NCBI RefSeq assembly: GCF_001870465.1
Contig: NZ_MDGK01000009.1
Coordinates: 1-64,000 of the forward strand
Reading direction: 5' to 3'
Length of the DNA stretch: 64,000 bases
Origin: Pseudomonas extremorientalis
GTDB taxonomy: Bacteria > Pseudomonadota > Gammaproteobacteria > Pseudomonadales > Pseudomonadaceae
Positions 54,162-63,308 of the stretch are shown in pieces. Every line of letters begins with the position of its first letter. Position 1 is the stretch's first letter. The notes under the pieces are model-generated. The model did no database searches. It worked only from the letters and a program-made list of their open reading frames with translations, and was not told where the DNA came from. A program made the translations under genes and the position numbers.

Positions 54162-56321
54162 TCACACCTCGTCTTCGCGCTGCAACTCGAACAACAACAG
54201 CGAGCGCCCGGTCACGGCGTACTCGTGATCGAACTCAAAGCGTTCCTGGCCGCGTACGGCGGGCTCGTTGGTGTCGAGCATGCAGGTCCAGAACTCACCT
54301 TCAGGCACCGGCGGCAAGCGGAAGTTGACCATGTCGTGATGGGCATTGACCACCAGCAGCAAGGTAGCGTCGGCGCCGGGACGGCGAATCCCGGTTTCCT
54401 GGGCGCGACCATCCATCAACATGCCCAGGCAGCGACCGTTGCTGTCCTGCCACTGTTCGGTGGTCATCTCGTTGCCATCCGGCGCCAGCCAGGTGACGTC
54501 CTTCACGCCGATGTCTTCGTTGTAGTCGCCCACCAGGAAGCGGCCACGACGCAGGATCGGGTAGGCCAGGCGCAGCTTGATCAGGCGCTTCACAAACTTG
54601 AGCAGCGCCTTGCCATCTTCGTCCAGGTCCCAGTTGATCCAACCGATCTCGCTGTCCTGGCAGTAAGCGTTGTTGTTGCCGTGCTGGGTGCGCGCAAACT
54701 CATCGCCAGCCACCAGCATCGGCGTGCCTTGGGACAGGAGCAATGTGGCGAAGAAGTTGCGCATCTGGCGCAGCCTCAGGGCGTTGATTTGCGGGTCGTC
54801 GGTCGGGCCTTCGACGCCGTGGTTCCAGGACAGGTTGTTGTTGCTGCCATCCTGGTTGTTTTCGTCGTTGGCTTCGTTGTGCTTGTCGTTGTAGGAGACC
54901 AGATCATGCAGCGTGAAACCATCATGCGCGGTGATGAAGTTCACCGAGCTGTAGGGACGGCGCCCACGGTGGTTGAACATTTCGCCGGAGGCGGTCATGC
55001 GGGCCGCGAAGTCGGCCAGTTGGCCGTCATCGCCTTTCCAGAATGCACGCACGGTGTCGCGGAAACGGTCGTTCCATTCCACCCAGCCCGGCGGGAAATT
55101 GCCCACTTGATAGCCACCGGGGCCGCAGTCCCAGGGCTCGGCGATCATTTTCAACTGGCGCAGCACCGGGTCCTGGCGGCAAGCCACGAGGAAGCTGTGA
55201 CGCTCGTCGAAACCCTCGCGGTAGCGGCCGAGAATGGTCGCCAGGTCGAAACGGAAGCCGTCGACGTGCATCTCGGTGGCCCAGTAACGCAGCGAGTCGG
55301 TGACCATCTGCAATACGCACGGGTGGCTCAGATCCAGGGTGTTACCCGTGCCGGAGTCGTTGATGTAGAAACGCTTGTCGTCCGGCATCAGTCGGTAGTA
55401 CGAAGCGTTGTCGATGCCGCGCATGGACAGTGTCGGGCCGCGCTCGTTGCCTTCGGCGGTGTGGTTGTAGACCACGTCGAGGATCACTTCGAGCTTCTGT
55501 TCATGCAGGTGCGCGACCATCTCCTTGAACTCGGCAATCTTGCCGCTGGCCAGGTAGCGCGGGTCGGGGGCAAAAAACGCGATGCTGTTGTACCCCCAGT
55601 AGTTGGTCATGCCTTTTTGCAGCAGGTGCTGGTCATTGACGAAGGCATGCACCGGCAGCAGCTCCACCGACGACACGCCCAGTTGGCGGATGTGCTTGAG
55701 CACGTCGTCTTCCATCAGCCCGGCGCAGGTGCCGCGTACTTCATCGGCTACGGAAGGGTGACGCATGCTGATACCGCGAAGATGGGTCTCGTAGATGATC
55801 GTACGGTCCCACGGCACGCGTACCGGTTGGTCGTTGCCCCAGGTGTGCGCCGGGTCGATCACCTTGCACTTGGGCACGAAGGGTGCGCTGTCGCGCTCGT
55901 CGAAGCTGAGGTCGTCATCCGGGTGGCCGATGGTGTAGCCGAACAGCGCCTCCGACCACTTGAGCTCGCCCACCAACTGCTTGGCGTAGGGGTCGATCAG
56001 CAATTTGTTGTGGTTGAAACGGTGGCCGTTGGCCGGGTCGTAAGCACCGTACACGCGGTAGCCGTAGATCAGCCCGGGGTGGGCGTCGGGCAGATAGCCG
56101 TGGAAGGTCTCGTCGGTGTATTCGGGGAGTTCGATACGTTCCAGCTCGACCTCGCCGGAATCATCGAACAGGCACAGTTCGACCTTGGTTGCGTTGGCCG
56201 AGAACAGGGCGAAGTTGACGCCCAGACCATCCCAGGTGGCGCCCAGCGGGAAGGGCAAACCTTCACGGATCCGCGACGGTTCATTGCCCGGCGTCGGTGG
56301 GGTTTTATCGGGTTTGCTCAT
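54162..56321 (-). CDS. glgX: Glycogen debranching enzyme GlgX
   Basis: 719 aa, GH13 isoamylase type with N-terminal CBM48 (PFPLGATWDGLGVNFALFSA). Catalytic Asp in DGFRFDLATILGR, acid Glu in MIAEPWDCGPGGYQVG, and the third Asp in FITAHDGFTLHDLVSYNDKH. Cleaves alpha-1,6 branches in phosphorylase-trimmed glycogen, giving linear maltooligosaccharides that feed TreY/TreZ. Head of the cassette of ACAD, PIG-L, methyltransferase and glycosyltransferase, all packed without gaps. Confidence 0.95.
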   Translation of the reverse strand: MSKPDKTPPTPGNEPSRIREGLPFPLGATWDGLGVNFALFSANATKVELCLFDDSGEVELERIELPEYTDETFHGYLPDAHPGLIYGYRVYGAYDPANGHRFNHNKLLIDPYAKQLVGELKWSEALFGYTIGHPDDDLSFDERDSAPFVPKCKVIDPAHTWGNDQPVRVPWDRTIIYETHLRGISMRHPSVADEVRGTCAGLMEDDVLKHIRQLGVSSVELLPVHAFVNDQHLLQKGMTNYWGYNSIAFFAPDPRYLASGKIAEFKEMVAHLHEQKLEVILDVVYNHTAEGNERGPTLSMRGIDNASYYRLMPDDKRFYINDSGTGNTLDLSHPCVLQMVTDSLRYWATEMHVDGFRFDLATILGRYREGFDERHSFLVACRQDPVLRQLKMIAEPWDCGPGGYQVGNFPPGWVEWNDRFRDTVRAFWKGDDGQLADFAARMTASGEMFNHRGRRPYSSVNFITAHDGFTLHDLVSYNDKHNEANDENNQDGSNNNLSWNHGVEGPTDDPQINALRLRQMRNFFATLLLSQGTPMLVAGDEFARTQHGNNNAYCQDSEIGWINWDLDEDGKALLKFVKRLIKLRLAYPILRRGRFLVGDYNEDIGVKDVTWLAPDGNEMTTEQWQDSNGRCLGMLMDGRAQETGIRRPGADATLLLVVNAHHDMVNFRLPPVPEGEFWTCMLDTNEPAVRGQERFEFDHEYAVTGRSLLLFELQREDEV

Positions 56322-56440
56322 TGAAAACTTGCTCCTGCAAAGATGTTTTTCAGGCCGAACGCGGCCGTGCCGACGAAATTTCAGCTGAGAATCTGGAAGG
56401 TGGAATCACCTCTTGCCGACCGTGCCGACAAGAGGGGGTA

Positions 56441-56689
56441 TCAAGGCTTGGGTTTCTTCGGCGCGGGTGGTTTTTTCGCGGCCGGTGGCGCCGGCTTGCT
56501 GGGCGCAGGCTTGGCTTTGGCGGCTGGCTTGGGCTTGGCGGCCGCCTTGGGTTTGCTCGGCGTCAGCGCTTCGGCTTCGGCCAGTTTGCGCGCCATCTCC
56601 CAATGCCGCGCGTCTTGCCCATGGGGCTTGCCTTCGGACTCCCAGATCTGGTGCGCCAACTCTTTTATGCGTTTTTCGTCAGTACTCAT
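56441..56689 (-). CDS. DUF2934 domain protein
   Basis: About 82 aa: STDEKRIKELAHQIWESEGK is the DUF2934 helix found in many proteobacterial trehalose/glycogen clusters, followed by a Lys/Ala/Pro-rich basic tail (AKPKPAAKAKPAPSKPAPPA). ATG 56689 follows GAGGAGC; upstream codons are not family sequence. Between treY and glgX, so probably co-transcribed. Function unknown; the tail could bind nucleic acid or a polyanion. Confidence 0.85.
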   Translation of the reverse strand: MSTDEKRIKELAHQIWESEGKPHGQDARHWEMARKLAEAEALTPSKPKAAAKPKPAAKAKPAPSKPAPPAAKKPPAPKKPKP

Positions 56690-56714
56690 CGCAATGCTCC
56701 TCAACAGAAAATTT

Positions 56715-59465
56715 TCAGCTTTCTTGATCATCAGGATTGATAAGGACATTGACCGGGAAATCCCCCAGGGCAGTGCTGATCAACAGCTCCTTGTCTGGTG
56801 TGACTGCGCCTGTATGAAAAAGTCCCTTCCAGTTTTTGTTTGTCGCGGCGAACGGTAATTTCACCCGTGTGTCGCCCCAAACCTGCGCATTGATCTTGGG
56901 ATGCACACCGTTTTCAAGCAGGTCATGCGGCCATCTCGGCACCACCACCAGCAGTTTGTTGCCCTGGTGCTCACGCGCGAACGCGACCACCCGTTCGGCG
57001 TGTTTGCCAAGCACTTGCAGCGGTGTGTAGGTTCCCTTGCGGAACAGCTCGGGACAGGCCTTGCGCAAGCCCAGCACCTGGGCAATCAATGCCTGTTTGA
57101 TACGCCCGTCGCGCCAGTTGAACAACAGTTCGCCGATGTCCGGTGGGGTATCCAGCGCCTGTTGCCGGGCGTTGAAGTCCACCGGCCTGCGGTTGTCCGG
57201 GTCCACCAGGCTGAAGTCCCAGAACTCGGCGCCCTGGTACAGGTCCGGTACACCCGGCACCGTCATGCGAAGCAAGGATTGCGCCAGGCCATTGAGCGCA
57301 CCGGCCGGCGCGATGGCCTGGGCCGCCGCGCCGATGGCAGTGCGCAACACCTGGCCTTCATCGCTGAGCAACAGCCGCGACAGGTAGGCTTCGACGCCTT
57401 GTTCATAGGCTTCGTTGGGCGCGCTCCAGCTGCTTTGCAACTTGGCTTCGCGCAGGGCTTTCTGTTGCCATTGCCACAGGCGCTGCCGGTAGCCCTCGAA
57501 GTCATCGGTCTGGTCCAGGGGCCAACTGCCCAGCAGCACCTGGTAGAGGATCAATTCATCGCCCGCTGAAGGCGTACTTGCATCCGTCTTCAGTGGCGCG
57601 GCGAGGGCGCGCCACTGCTCGACCTGCTCGGCGTACCACGCCGCGCACTCGCTCAGCACGGCCAGGCGCGCGCGGGTATCTTCGCCGCGCTTGTGGTCAT
57701 GGGTGGCGGTGGCCAACAGGTTGTCAGGGAAGCTCTGCAGGCGTTGTTGGTTGACCCCATGGAAGTCGGCCAAGGGGGCGCTGAACTGTTCGGTGCTGAA
57801 GCCCACATCGTTGCGCGACAGCAACACCGCCGAGCGATAGAACGCGGTGTCTTCCACAGCCTTGGCGGCGGCGGGCGACGTCAGTTGCTGGAAGCGCACG
57901 CAGGCATGCTTGAGGATCTTGCGTTCACGGCCCACCGGGCGATTGCGCCACGGCTGGCCGCCCAGCCAGTTGGCCAGGTGGTCGAGCACCGGCCAGTCGC
58001 CTTCGCCCAGGGTGGTGCGGGCGCCATCCATGGCCTGTTGGAACAGCCTGTCGTCAGCGGTACTGCGGCCACGGGCGCTGATATAGGTGCGGTACACCGG
58101 GAAGTGCACGATCAGTTCCTGCAAGGCTCGGCGGATGGCGCCGAGGGTCAGGTCGCGGGTCATCACATCGTCGCGGGCCACTTGCAGCAGGGCCTGGGCC
58201 ACGCTTTCAAAGTCGCCGCCGAGGGAGCCGTTGAGGATCTGCTGGCGGGCCAATTGCGCTTCTTCGATAAACGCAGCAGGTCGCTCGCTGTGACGGGTCC
58301 ACAACGCGGCCAATGGCGCGAAGCCGTCCGGGTGATGTTGCAGCAGCGACAACTGGTTCATGAACTCGTAACCGGTGGTGCCGTCCACCTGCCAGTCGTC
58401 GCGCAGGGTTTCGCCCTCGCCGAGGATCTTCTCCACGAAGATCGGCAAGTGCCGTTCGGGTGACAGCGAGTCCACCCGACGGCGCAGCTTGCGGCAGTAA
58501 CCACGCGGGTCGGCCAGGCCGTCGATGTGGTCGATGCGCAGGCCATCCACCAGGCCTTCGCTGATCAGTTCGAAGATCTTGCCATGGGTGGCCTCGAACA
58601 CAGCGCTGCGCTCCACGCGCAGGCCACCGAGTTCGTTGACGTCGAAGAAGCGCCGCCAGTTGATATCGTCCGCCGCGGTGCGCCAACTGGCCAGGCGATA
58701 GGCCTGTTGTTCCAGCAACTGATGCAGGCGCTTGAAGCCCTCGGGCTGGCGGCCGTCGAAGGCCTTCAGGCGCTGTTTGATCGCCGGCAGCACGTCGGTG
58801 GCGCGCTCGGCCAGCGCTTGCTTGAGCGACGCGGCCGCGTGGTAAGCGTCGTCCTGGTGGGCGAGGGCGCTGAAGCGCTCGGCCAGGGGATGGAGCCGTT
58901 CATCGGTGCCCAGGATCGCCGCGTAATCCTTGGGGCAGATGGGGAAACGGTGTTCGTAATGCTCGACATAGAACGCGCCGTGGTCGGCATCGAAGTGCAA
59001 GGTCAGGGTGCCGGCCTGCAGGGCTTCGCCGTAGTCACTGCCGAGGAACGGCATCAGCAATTGGCCTTTGAGCAAGGGGTCGGGCGAATGCCACTGGATG
59101 TCGAAGAACTCGCTGTAGGGGCTCAGGCGGCCCCACTCCAACAAGTCCAGCCACCAGGGGTTGTCGGCCCCGCCGACGGCCATATGGTTGGAGACGATAT
59201 CGAGGATCAACCCCATGTCGTGTTCACGCAGCGCAGCGACCAGGCGCCGTAGGGCCGGTTCGCCGCCGAGTTCCGGGTTGACCGTGGTGGGGTCGACCAC
59301 GTCGTAGCCGTGCATGGAACCGGCGCGTGCACTCAGCAGCGGCGAGGCATACAGGTGGCTGATGCCCAAACGGGCGAAATACGGCACCAGGGGCACCGCG
59401 TCATCGAGGGTAAAACCTTTATGGAATTGCAGGCGCTGGGTGGCGCGCAGGGGCAGGGCTTTCAT
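56715..59465 (-). CDS. treY: Maltooligosyl trehalose synthase TreY
   Basis: 916 aa. GH13 synthase: GYDVVDPTTVNPELGG, LILDIVSNHMAVGGADNPWW, catalytic Asp in DGLRIDHIDGLADPRGYCRK and Glu in PIFVEKILGEGETL. Converts the reducing-end glucose of a maltooligosaccharide to an alpha,alpha-1,1 link, giving maltooligosyl trehalose for TreZ. Its ATG overlaps the malQ stop by 4 nt. Confidence 0.94.
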   Translation of the reverse strand: MKALPLRATQRLQFHKGFTLDDAVPLVPYFARLGISHLYASPLLSARAGSMHGYDVVDPTTVNPELGGEPALRRLVAALREHDMGLILDIVSNHMAVGGADNPWWLDLLEWGRLSPYSEFFDIQWHSPDPLLKGQLLMPFLGSDYGEALQAGTLTLHFDADHGAFYVEHYEHRFPICPKDYAAILGTDERLHPLAERFSALAHQDDAYHAAASLKQALAERATDVLPAIKQRLKAFDGRQPEGFKRLHQLLEQQAYRLASWRTAADDINWRRFFDVNELGGLRVERSAVFEATHGKIFELISEGLVDGLRIDHIDGLADPRGYCRKLRRRVDSLSPERHLPIFVEKILGEGETLRDDWQVDGTTGYEFMNQLSLLQHHPDGFAPLAALWTRHSERPAAFIEEAQLARQQILNGSLGGDFESVAQALLQVARDDVMTRDLTLGAIRRALQELIVHFPVYRTYISARGRSTADDRLFQQAMDGARTTLGEGDWPVLDHLANWLGGQPWRNRPVGRERKILKHACVRFQQLTSPAAAKAVEDTAFYRSAVLLSRNDVGFSTEQFSAPLADFHGVNQQRLQSFPDNLLATATHDHKRGEDTRARLAVLSECAAWYAEQVEQWRALAAPLKTDASTPSAGDELILYQVLLGSWPLDQTDDFEGYRQRLWQWQQKALREAKLQSSWSAPNEAYEQGVEAYLSRLLLSDEGQVLRTAIGAAAQAIAPAGALNGLAQSLLRMTVPGVPDLYQGAEFWDFSLVDPDNRRPVDFNARQQALDTPPDIGELLFNWRDGRIKQALIAQVLGLRKACPELFRKGTYTPLQVLGKHAERVVAFAREHQGNKLLVVVPRWPHDLLENGVHPKINAQVWGDTRVKLPFAATNKNWKGLFHTGAVTPDKELLISTALGDFPVNVLINPDDQES

Positions 59466-61546
59466 CGGTCACGCTCATAGGCTTGGTTGCGCGCGACGGC
59501 CAACAGTTCGAGGCGGCGGGCGGCGCCGGCATTGTCGAGCAGGCTGGACGCCTCGCCCGGCAGGCGGCGGCGCCAGTTGGGGTGGGTATCGGTGGTGCCG
59601 GGCAGGTTGGCTTGTTCCTCAACGCCGAGGGCGTCCTCCAGCGGCAGCAACACCAGTGGGGCCCGGGTGTGGCCGAGGTAGCGCACGCTGGCGTCGATCA
59701 TGTGGTCGGTTTCATTGCGGATCTCTTCGACGAAGTTCTGAGGATCCTGGCTCAAGGCCTGGCGCAGTGCCTGGCGTTCGCGCAGGCGGTGCTCGCTCCA
59801 TTGCTCCACGGTCGGCGCATCGATCAGACCCAGCTGGATGTTCCACTCGATATCGCGGCTGTGCCACCAACCGTTGAGGGTCGGCAGGTCGTGGGTGCTG
59901 GTGGTGGCCAGGGCGTTGTCCGGCCAGTCGAGGATCGGCTTGAACTGGCCCTCGTGGTTCTGTTCGAACAGCAACACACGCATGCCCAGGATCGAGCGGG
60001 CGATGAGCTTTTCGCGCAGGCCGTCCGGCACGGTGCCCAGGTCTTCACCGAGTACGATGGCCTGGTGGCGGTGGGATTCCAGGGCCAGCAGGCGCAGCAG
60101 GTCGTCCACCGGGTAATACAGGTAGGCGCCGTCACGCGGCGAGGCGTCCATGGGCATCACCCACAGGCGTTGCAAGCCCATCACGTGGTCGATGCGCAAG
60201 CCGCCGGCGTGGGCGAAGTTGGCGCGCAGCATTTCGATAAAGGCGCGAAAGCCGTGGCGCTTGAGGCCTTCGGGGGAGAACGCGGAAATGCCCCAGCCCT
60301 GGCCGGCGCGGTTGAGAATGTCGGGTGGCGCGCCCACGGTCAGGTCGGCGAGCAATTCATCCTGGCGGCTCCAGGCCTGGCTGCCACCCCCGTCGGCGCC
60401 CACCGCCAGGTCGGCAATCAGGCCGACGCCCATGCCGCTGCCGCGTGCGGCTTGTTGTGCGCGCTCCAGGCAACGGGCGATCAGCCATTGGCAGAAAGCG
60501 AAGTAGCCGATCTCTTCACGGTGGTCTTCGGCGAACAGGGCCAATGCCGGGCTCTGTGGGGTGCGCCACTCTTCTGGCCAATGGCGCCAGTCGAGGTCTT
60601 CACCGGCGGCGGCGCGGGCGGTTTGCACGGCTTCGAAGCGGCAGTGGTTTTCCAGGGCCTCACCGCCGGCCTGGCGGAAACTCTGGAAGTCGGCGTGTTG
60701 CGGGTGGTGGCCGTGGCGGAAGTCTTCGTACAACGCACGCAGCAGGCGCTGCTTGGCGTTCGCTGCGGTGGGCCAGTCGATCAGGCTGTGTTGCTCCAGG
60801 TCGTGCAGTTCATCCGCCAGGCCGCTGGCTTCGATGGCGTTGCGTACTTCGCGCTCGCCCAGGATGCAACCCGGCGAGGCGTACAGGCTGTTGAGGAACA
60901 AGCGGCTGGAGGGTGAGTACGGGCTGTAGCGCGCGGTGTCGGCGCTGAACATCGCATGCATCGGGCTGATCGCCAGGGCATCGGCGCCGCGCTCGGCCGC
61001 TGAGCGGGCCAGGTGTTCCAGGGCCAGGGTATCGCCGAAGCCGCCATCGCCCAGGCGCCGCAAACTATACAGTTGCGCGCTGAGGCCCCAGGCGCGGGCA
61101 GGTCGGCTGTCGACCGCTTCGGCCACGCTGTAGCAATGGGTGGGCGCGACGGCCAGGGTGAAGGTCTGGTCGGCAATATGCACCTGGTGGTAGCCGAGGG
61201 CGATGACGCCGGGCAGGACGGCGTCGCCATCCAGGCGCAGCTCCAGGGTTTCACCGTCTTCCAGGCAGACCCGGCACAGGGTGTCCGGTTCGAAGTAGCG
61301 GGCCAGGTCCAGGCCTGCGCCGCTGTCGATGGTCAGCAGGGGCGGCAGGTGTTTGTCTTGTTGCACCTGTTCCAGTGCCCGCAGGCTGGCGTTGACTTCG
61401 GCATCGGTGTCGGCGGGGTGGCCCAGGCCTTTGAGGACGGCGCGCAGGGCGTCGGGTTTGACACGTTGCGGGCGGCCGTTTGCGTCGATCCAATCGACGG
61501 CCAGACCCGCTCGGCTGGCGAGGATTTCCAGGTTCGCTTCGCTCAA
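59462..61546 (-). CDS. malQ: 4-alpha-glucanotransferase MalQ
   Basis: 694 aa, GH77 amylomaltase. GGLRIDHVMGLQRLWVMPMD with the nucleophile Asp, VLGEDLGTVPDGLREKLIAR with the acid/base Glu, and TTSTHDLPTLNGWW with the third Asp. Rearranges short maltodextrins. Overlaps treZ upstream and treY downstream by 4 nt each; one translational unit in the trehalose operon. Confidence 0.94.
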   Translation of the reverse strand: MSEANLEILASRAGLAVDWIDANGRPQRVKPDALRAVLKGLGHPADTDAEVNASLRALEQVQQDKHLPPLLTIDSGAGLDLARYFEPDTLCRVCLEDGETLELRLDGDAVLPGVIALGYHQVHIADQTFTLAVAPTHCYSVAEAVDSRPARAWGLSAQLYSLRRLGDGGFGDTLALEHLARSAAERGADALAISPMHAMFSADTARYSPYSPSSRLFLNSLYASPGCILGEREVRNAIEASGLADELHDLEQHSLIDWPTAANAKQRLLRALYEDFRHGHHPQHADFQSFRQAGGEALENHCRFEAVQTARAAAGEDLDWRHWPEEWRTPQSPALALFAEDHREEIGYFAFCQWLIARCLERAQQAARGSGMGVGLIADLAVGADGGGSQAWSRQDELLADLTVGAPPDILNRAGQGWGISAFSPEGLKRHGFRAFIEMLRANFAHAGGLRIDHVMGLQRLWVMPMDASPRDGAYLYYPVDDLLRLLALESHRHQAIVLGEDLGTVPDGLREKLIARSILGMRVLLFEQNHEGQFKPILDWPDNALATTSTHDLPTLNGWWHSRDIEWNIQLGLIDAPTVEQWSEHRLRERQALRQALSQDPQNFVEEIRNETDHMIDASVRYLGHTRAPLVLLPLEDALGVEEQANLPGTTDTHPNWRRRLPGEASSLLDNAGAARRLELLAVARNQAYERDR

Positions 61547-63288
61547 GGGTGCTCTCCAACAGGGGATAGGGTGACGCGTGCGCTATACGGCGGCAGGTGC
61601 GCGCCGGCGTTGGCAGGCGTTTCAAATAGCACAGGCGCCGTCGCCGGATGATCCAGCGGCGTGGCGCTCAGGTTGAGATCGATCTGCAACAGGCTGCCAT
61701 TACCCAGGCGCCAACGAGCGCTGACGGCGCCTTCGGCCAGCACCTCGGCGCCCAGGGCCACGCTGCCGGGCAAGTGCGGCACGATGTGGCCGTGGCGCAG
61801 GCTCAGCAGTTGGCGGTAGAGCTCGGTGTGCTCGTTCTCGTGAAAGCTTGGCGTGGTCTGCAAAAAGGTCGTCAGGGCATTCGGGTCGGGGATGCGTTCG
61901 CGTCGCTCCGGGTCCTGGAACGCGGCGAAATCCTTGAACTCATTGCGACGGCCTTCGCGCACGGCTTCTGCCAGTTCGCCATGGTGATCGGTGAAAAACA
62001 GGAACGGCTCGCGGGCGTTCGATTCGTCGCCCATGAACATCAACGGGATCATCGGGGAGAGCAACAGCAGGGCGGTCGCCGCCTTCAATGCCTGCGGCGA
62101 GCAGAGTTGATGCAGGCGCTCGCCCAGGGCACGGTTGCCAATCTGATCGTGGTTCTGCAGGAAGGCTACGAACGCGCTCGGCGGCAGATGCCCGCTGGGT
62201 TCGCCACGCTCATGCCCATGCCGGGTGGTGTGCCCCTGGTAGATAAACCCATCGCCCAGGCAGCGCGCCAGTTTGGCCGTGGGCTCTTCGGCGAAGTCGC
62301 TGTAATACGCGTCGGTTTCGCCGGTCAGCAGCACATGCAGGACGTTATGGAAGTCATCGTTCCATTGCGCGTCGAAATCCTGCTGCAGGAGACTGGCCTG
62401 GTTGAGTTCGTTTTCCAGCATCAGCCAGACGTGCCGGCCCGAATCCACCTGCTCGCGCACCCGGTGCGCCAGTTCCTTGAGGAAGTCCGGGTTGTCGATG
62501 GCGTGGACGGCGTCCAGGCGCAGGCCGTCGAAGCGGTATTCGAGCAACCACATCAAGGCGTTATCCAGGAAAAAGTCGCGCACCTCGCGCCGGTTGAAAT
62601 CGATCCCGGCGCCCCAGGGCGTGTGCACGTCTTCCTGGAAGAAGCCCTTGGCGTACTGACCCAGGTAGTTGCCGTCCGGCCCGAAGTGGTTGTAGACCAC
62701 GTCGAGGATCACCGCCAGGCCGTGCTCGTGGGCGCTGTCGATCAGGTGCTTGAGCTGTTCGGGCGTGCCGTAGGAGGCTTGGGGCGCGTAGGGCAGGACC
62801 CCGTCATAGCCCCAATTGCGATCACCGGGGAATTGCGCCAACGGCATCAATTCAATCGCGGTAACGCCCAGCTCGGCCAGGCGTGGCAGGTGTTGCTCGA
62901 TGCCGGCATAACCACCCATGGCGCCGACATGCAGTTCATAGATGACGGCCTCGTGCCAGGGGCGGCCTTGCCAAGTGCTGTGGCGCCAGTGATAGGCAAG
63001 GGAATCGACCACCACGCTCCAACCGTGCACATCCGCAGCCTGGGCCCGGGAGGCCGGGTCGGGTACATCCATTTGCCCATCGATATTGAAGCGGTAGCGC
63101 GTGCCCGCCGGGCACGCTATTTCGGTTTCAAACCAGCCATCTGCCTGCGGCAGCATGGCAACAGATTTGCCGTGTTCCAATTCAACGCTGACATAAAACG
63201 CGTCTGGCGCCCACAAGGCAAAACGCGTGTGTTGCGCGTCCAGCATGATTGCGCCGTGGGGCCAGGTTTCCAGAGTCCGTAACGGCAT
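61543..63288 (-). CDS. treZ: Malto-oligosyltrehalose trehalohydrolase TreZ
   Basis: 581 aa. N-terminal CBM48-like part (FALWAPDAFYVSVELEHGKS), DVVYNHFGPDGNYLGQYAKG, catalytic Asp in DGLRLDAVHAIDNPDF, catalytic Glu in LMLENELNQASLL and FLQNHDQIGN. Cleaves trehalose from maltooligosyl trehalose. ATG 63288 lies 20 bp downstream of the glgA stop. Confidence 0.94.
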   Translation of the reverse strand: MPLRTLETWPHGAIMLDAQHTRFALWAPDAFYVSVELEHGKSVAMLPQADGWFETEIACPAGTRYRFNIDGQMDVPDPASRAQAADVHGWSVVVDSLAYHWRHSTWQGRPWHEAVIYELHVGAMGGYAGIEQHLPRLAELGVTAIELMPLAQFPGDRNWGYDGVLPYAPQASYGTPEQLKHLIDSAHEHGLAVILDVVYNHFGPDGNYLGQYAKGFFQEDVHTPWGAGIDFNRREVRDFFLDNALMWLLEYRFDGLRLDAVHAIDNPDFLKELAHRVREQVDSGRHVWLMLENELNQASLLQQDFDAQWNDDFHNVLHVLLTGETDAYYSDFAEEPTAKLARCLGDGFIYQGHTTRHGHERGEPSGHLPPSAFVAFLQNHDQIGNRALGERLHQLCSPQALKAATALLLLSPMIPLMFMGDESNAREPFLFFTDHHGELAEAVREGRRNEFKDFAAFQDPERRERIPDPNALTTFLQTTPSFHENEHTELYRQLLSLRHGHIVPHLPGSVALGAEVLAEGAVSARWRLGNGSLLQIDLNLSATPLDHPATAPVLFETPANAGAHLPPYSARVTLSPVGEHP

Positions 63289-63308
63289 CTATAGAGACCT
63301 CCCGATGA

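Noticed and set aside
54225..56324. 699-aa open frame on the plus strand
   Set aside because: Antisense shadow of glgX, Val/Gln/His-rich with no recognisable domain.
61648..63282. 544-aa open frame on the plus strand
   Set aside because: Antisense shadow of treZ.
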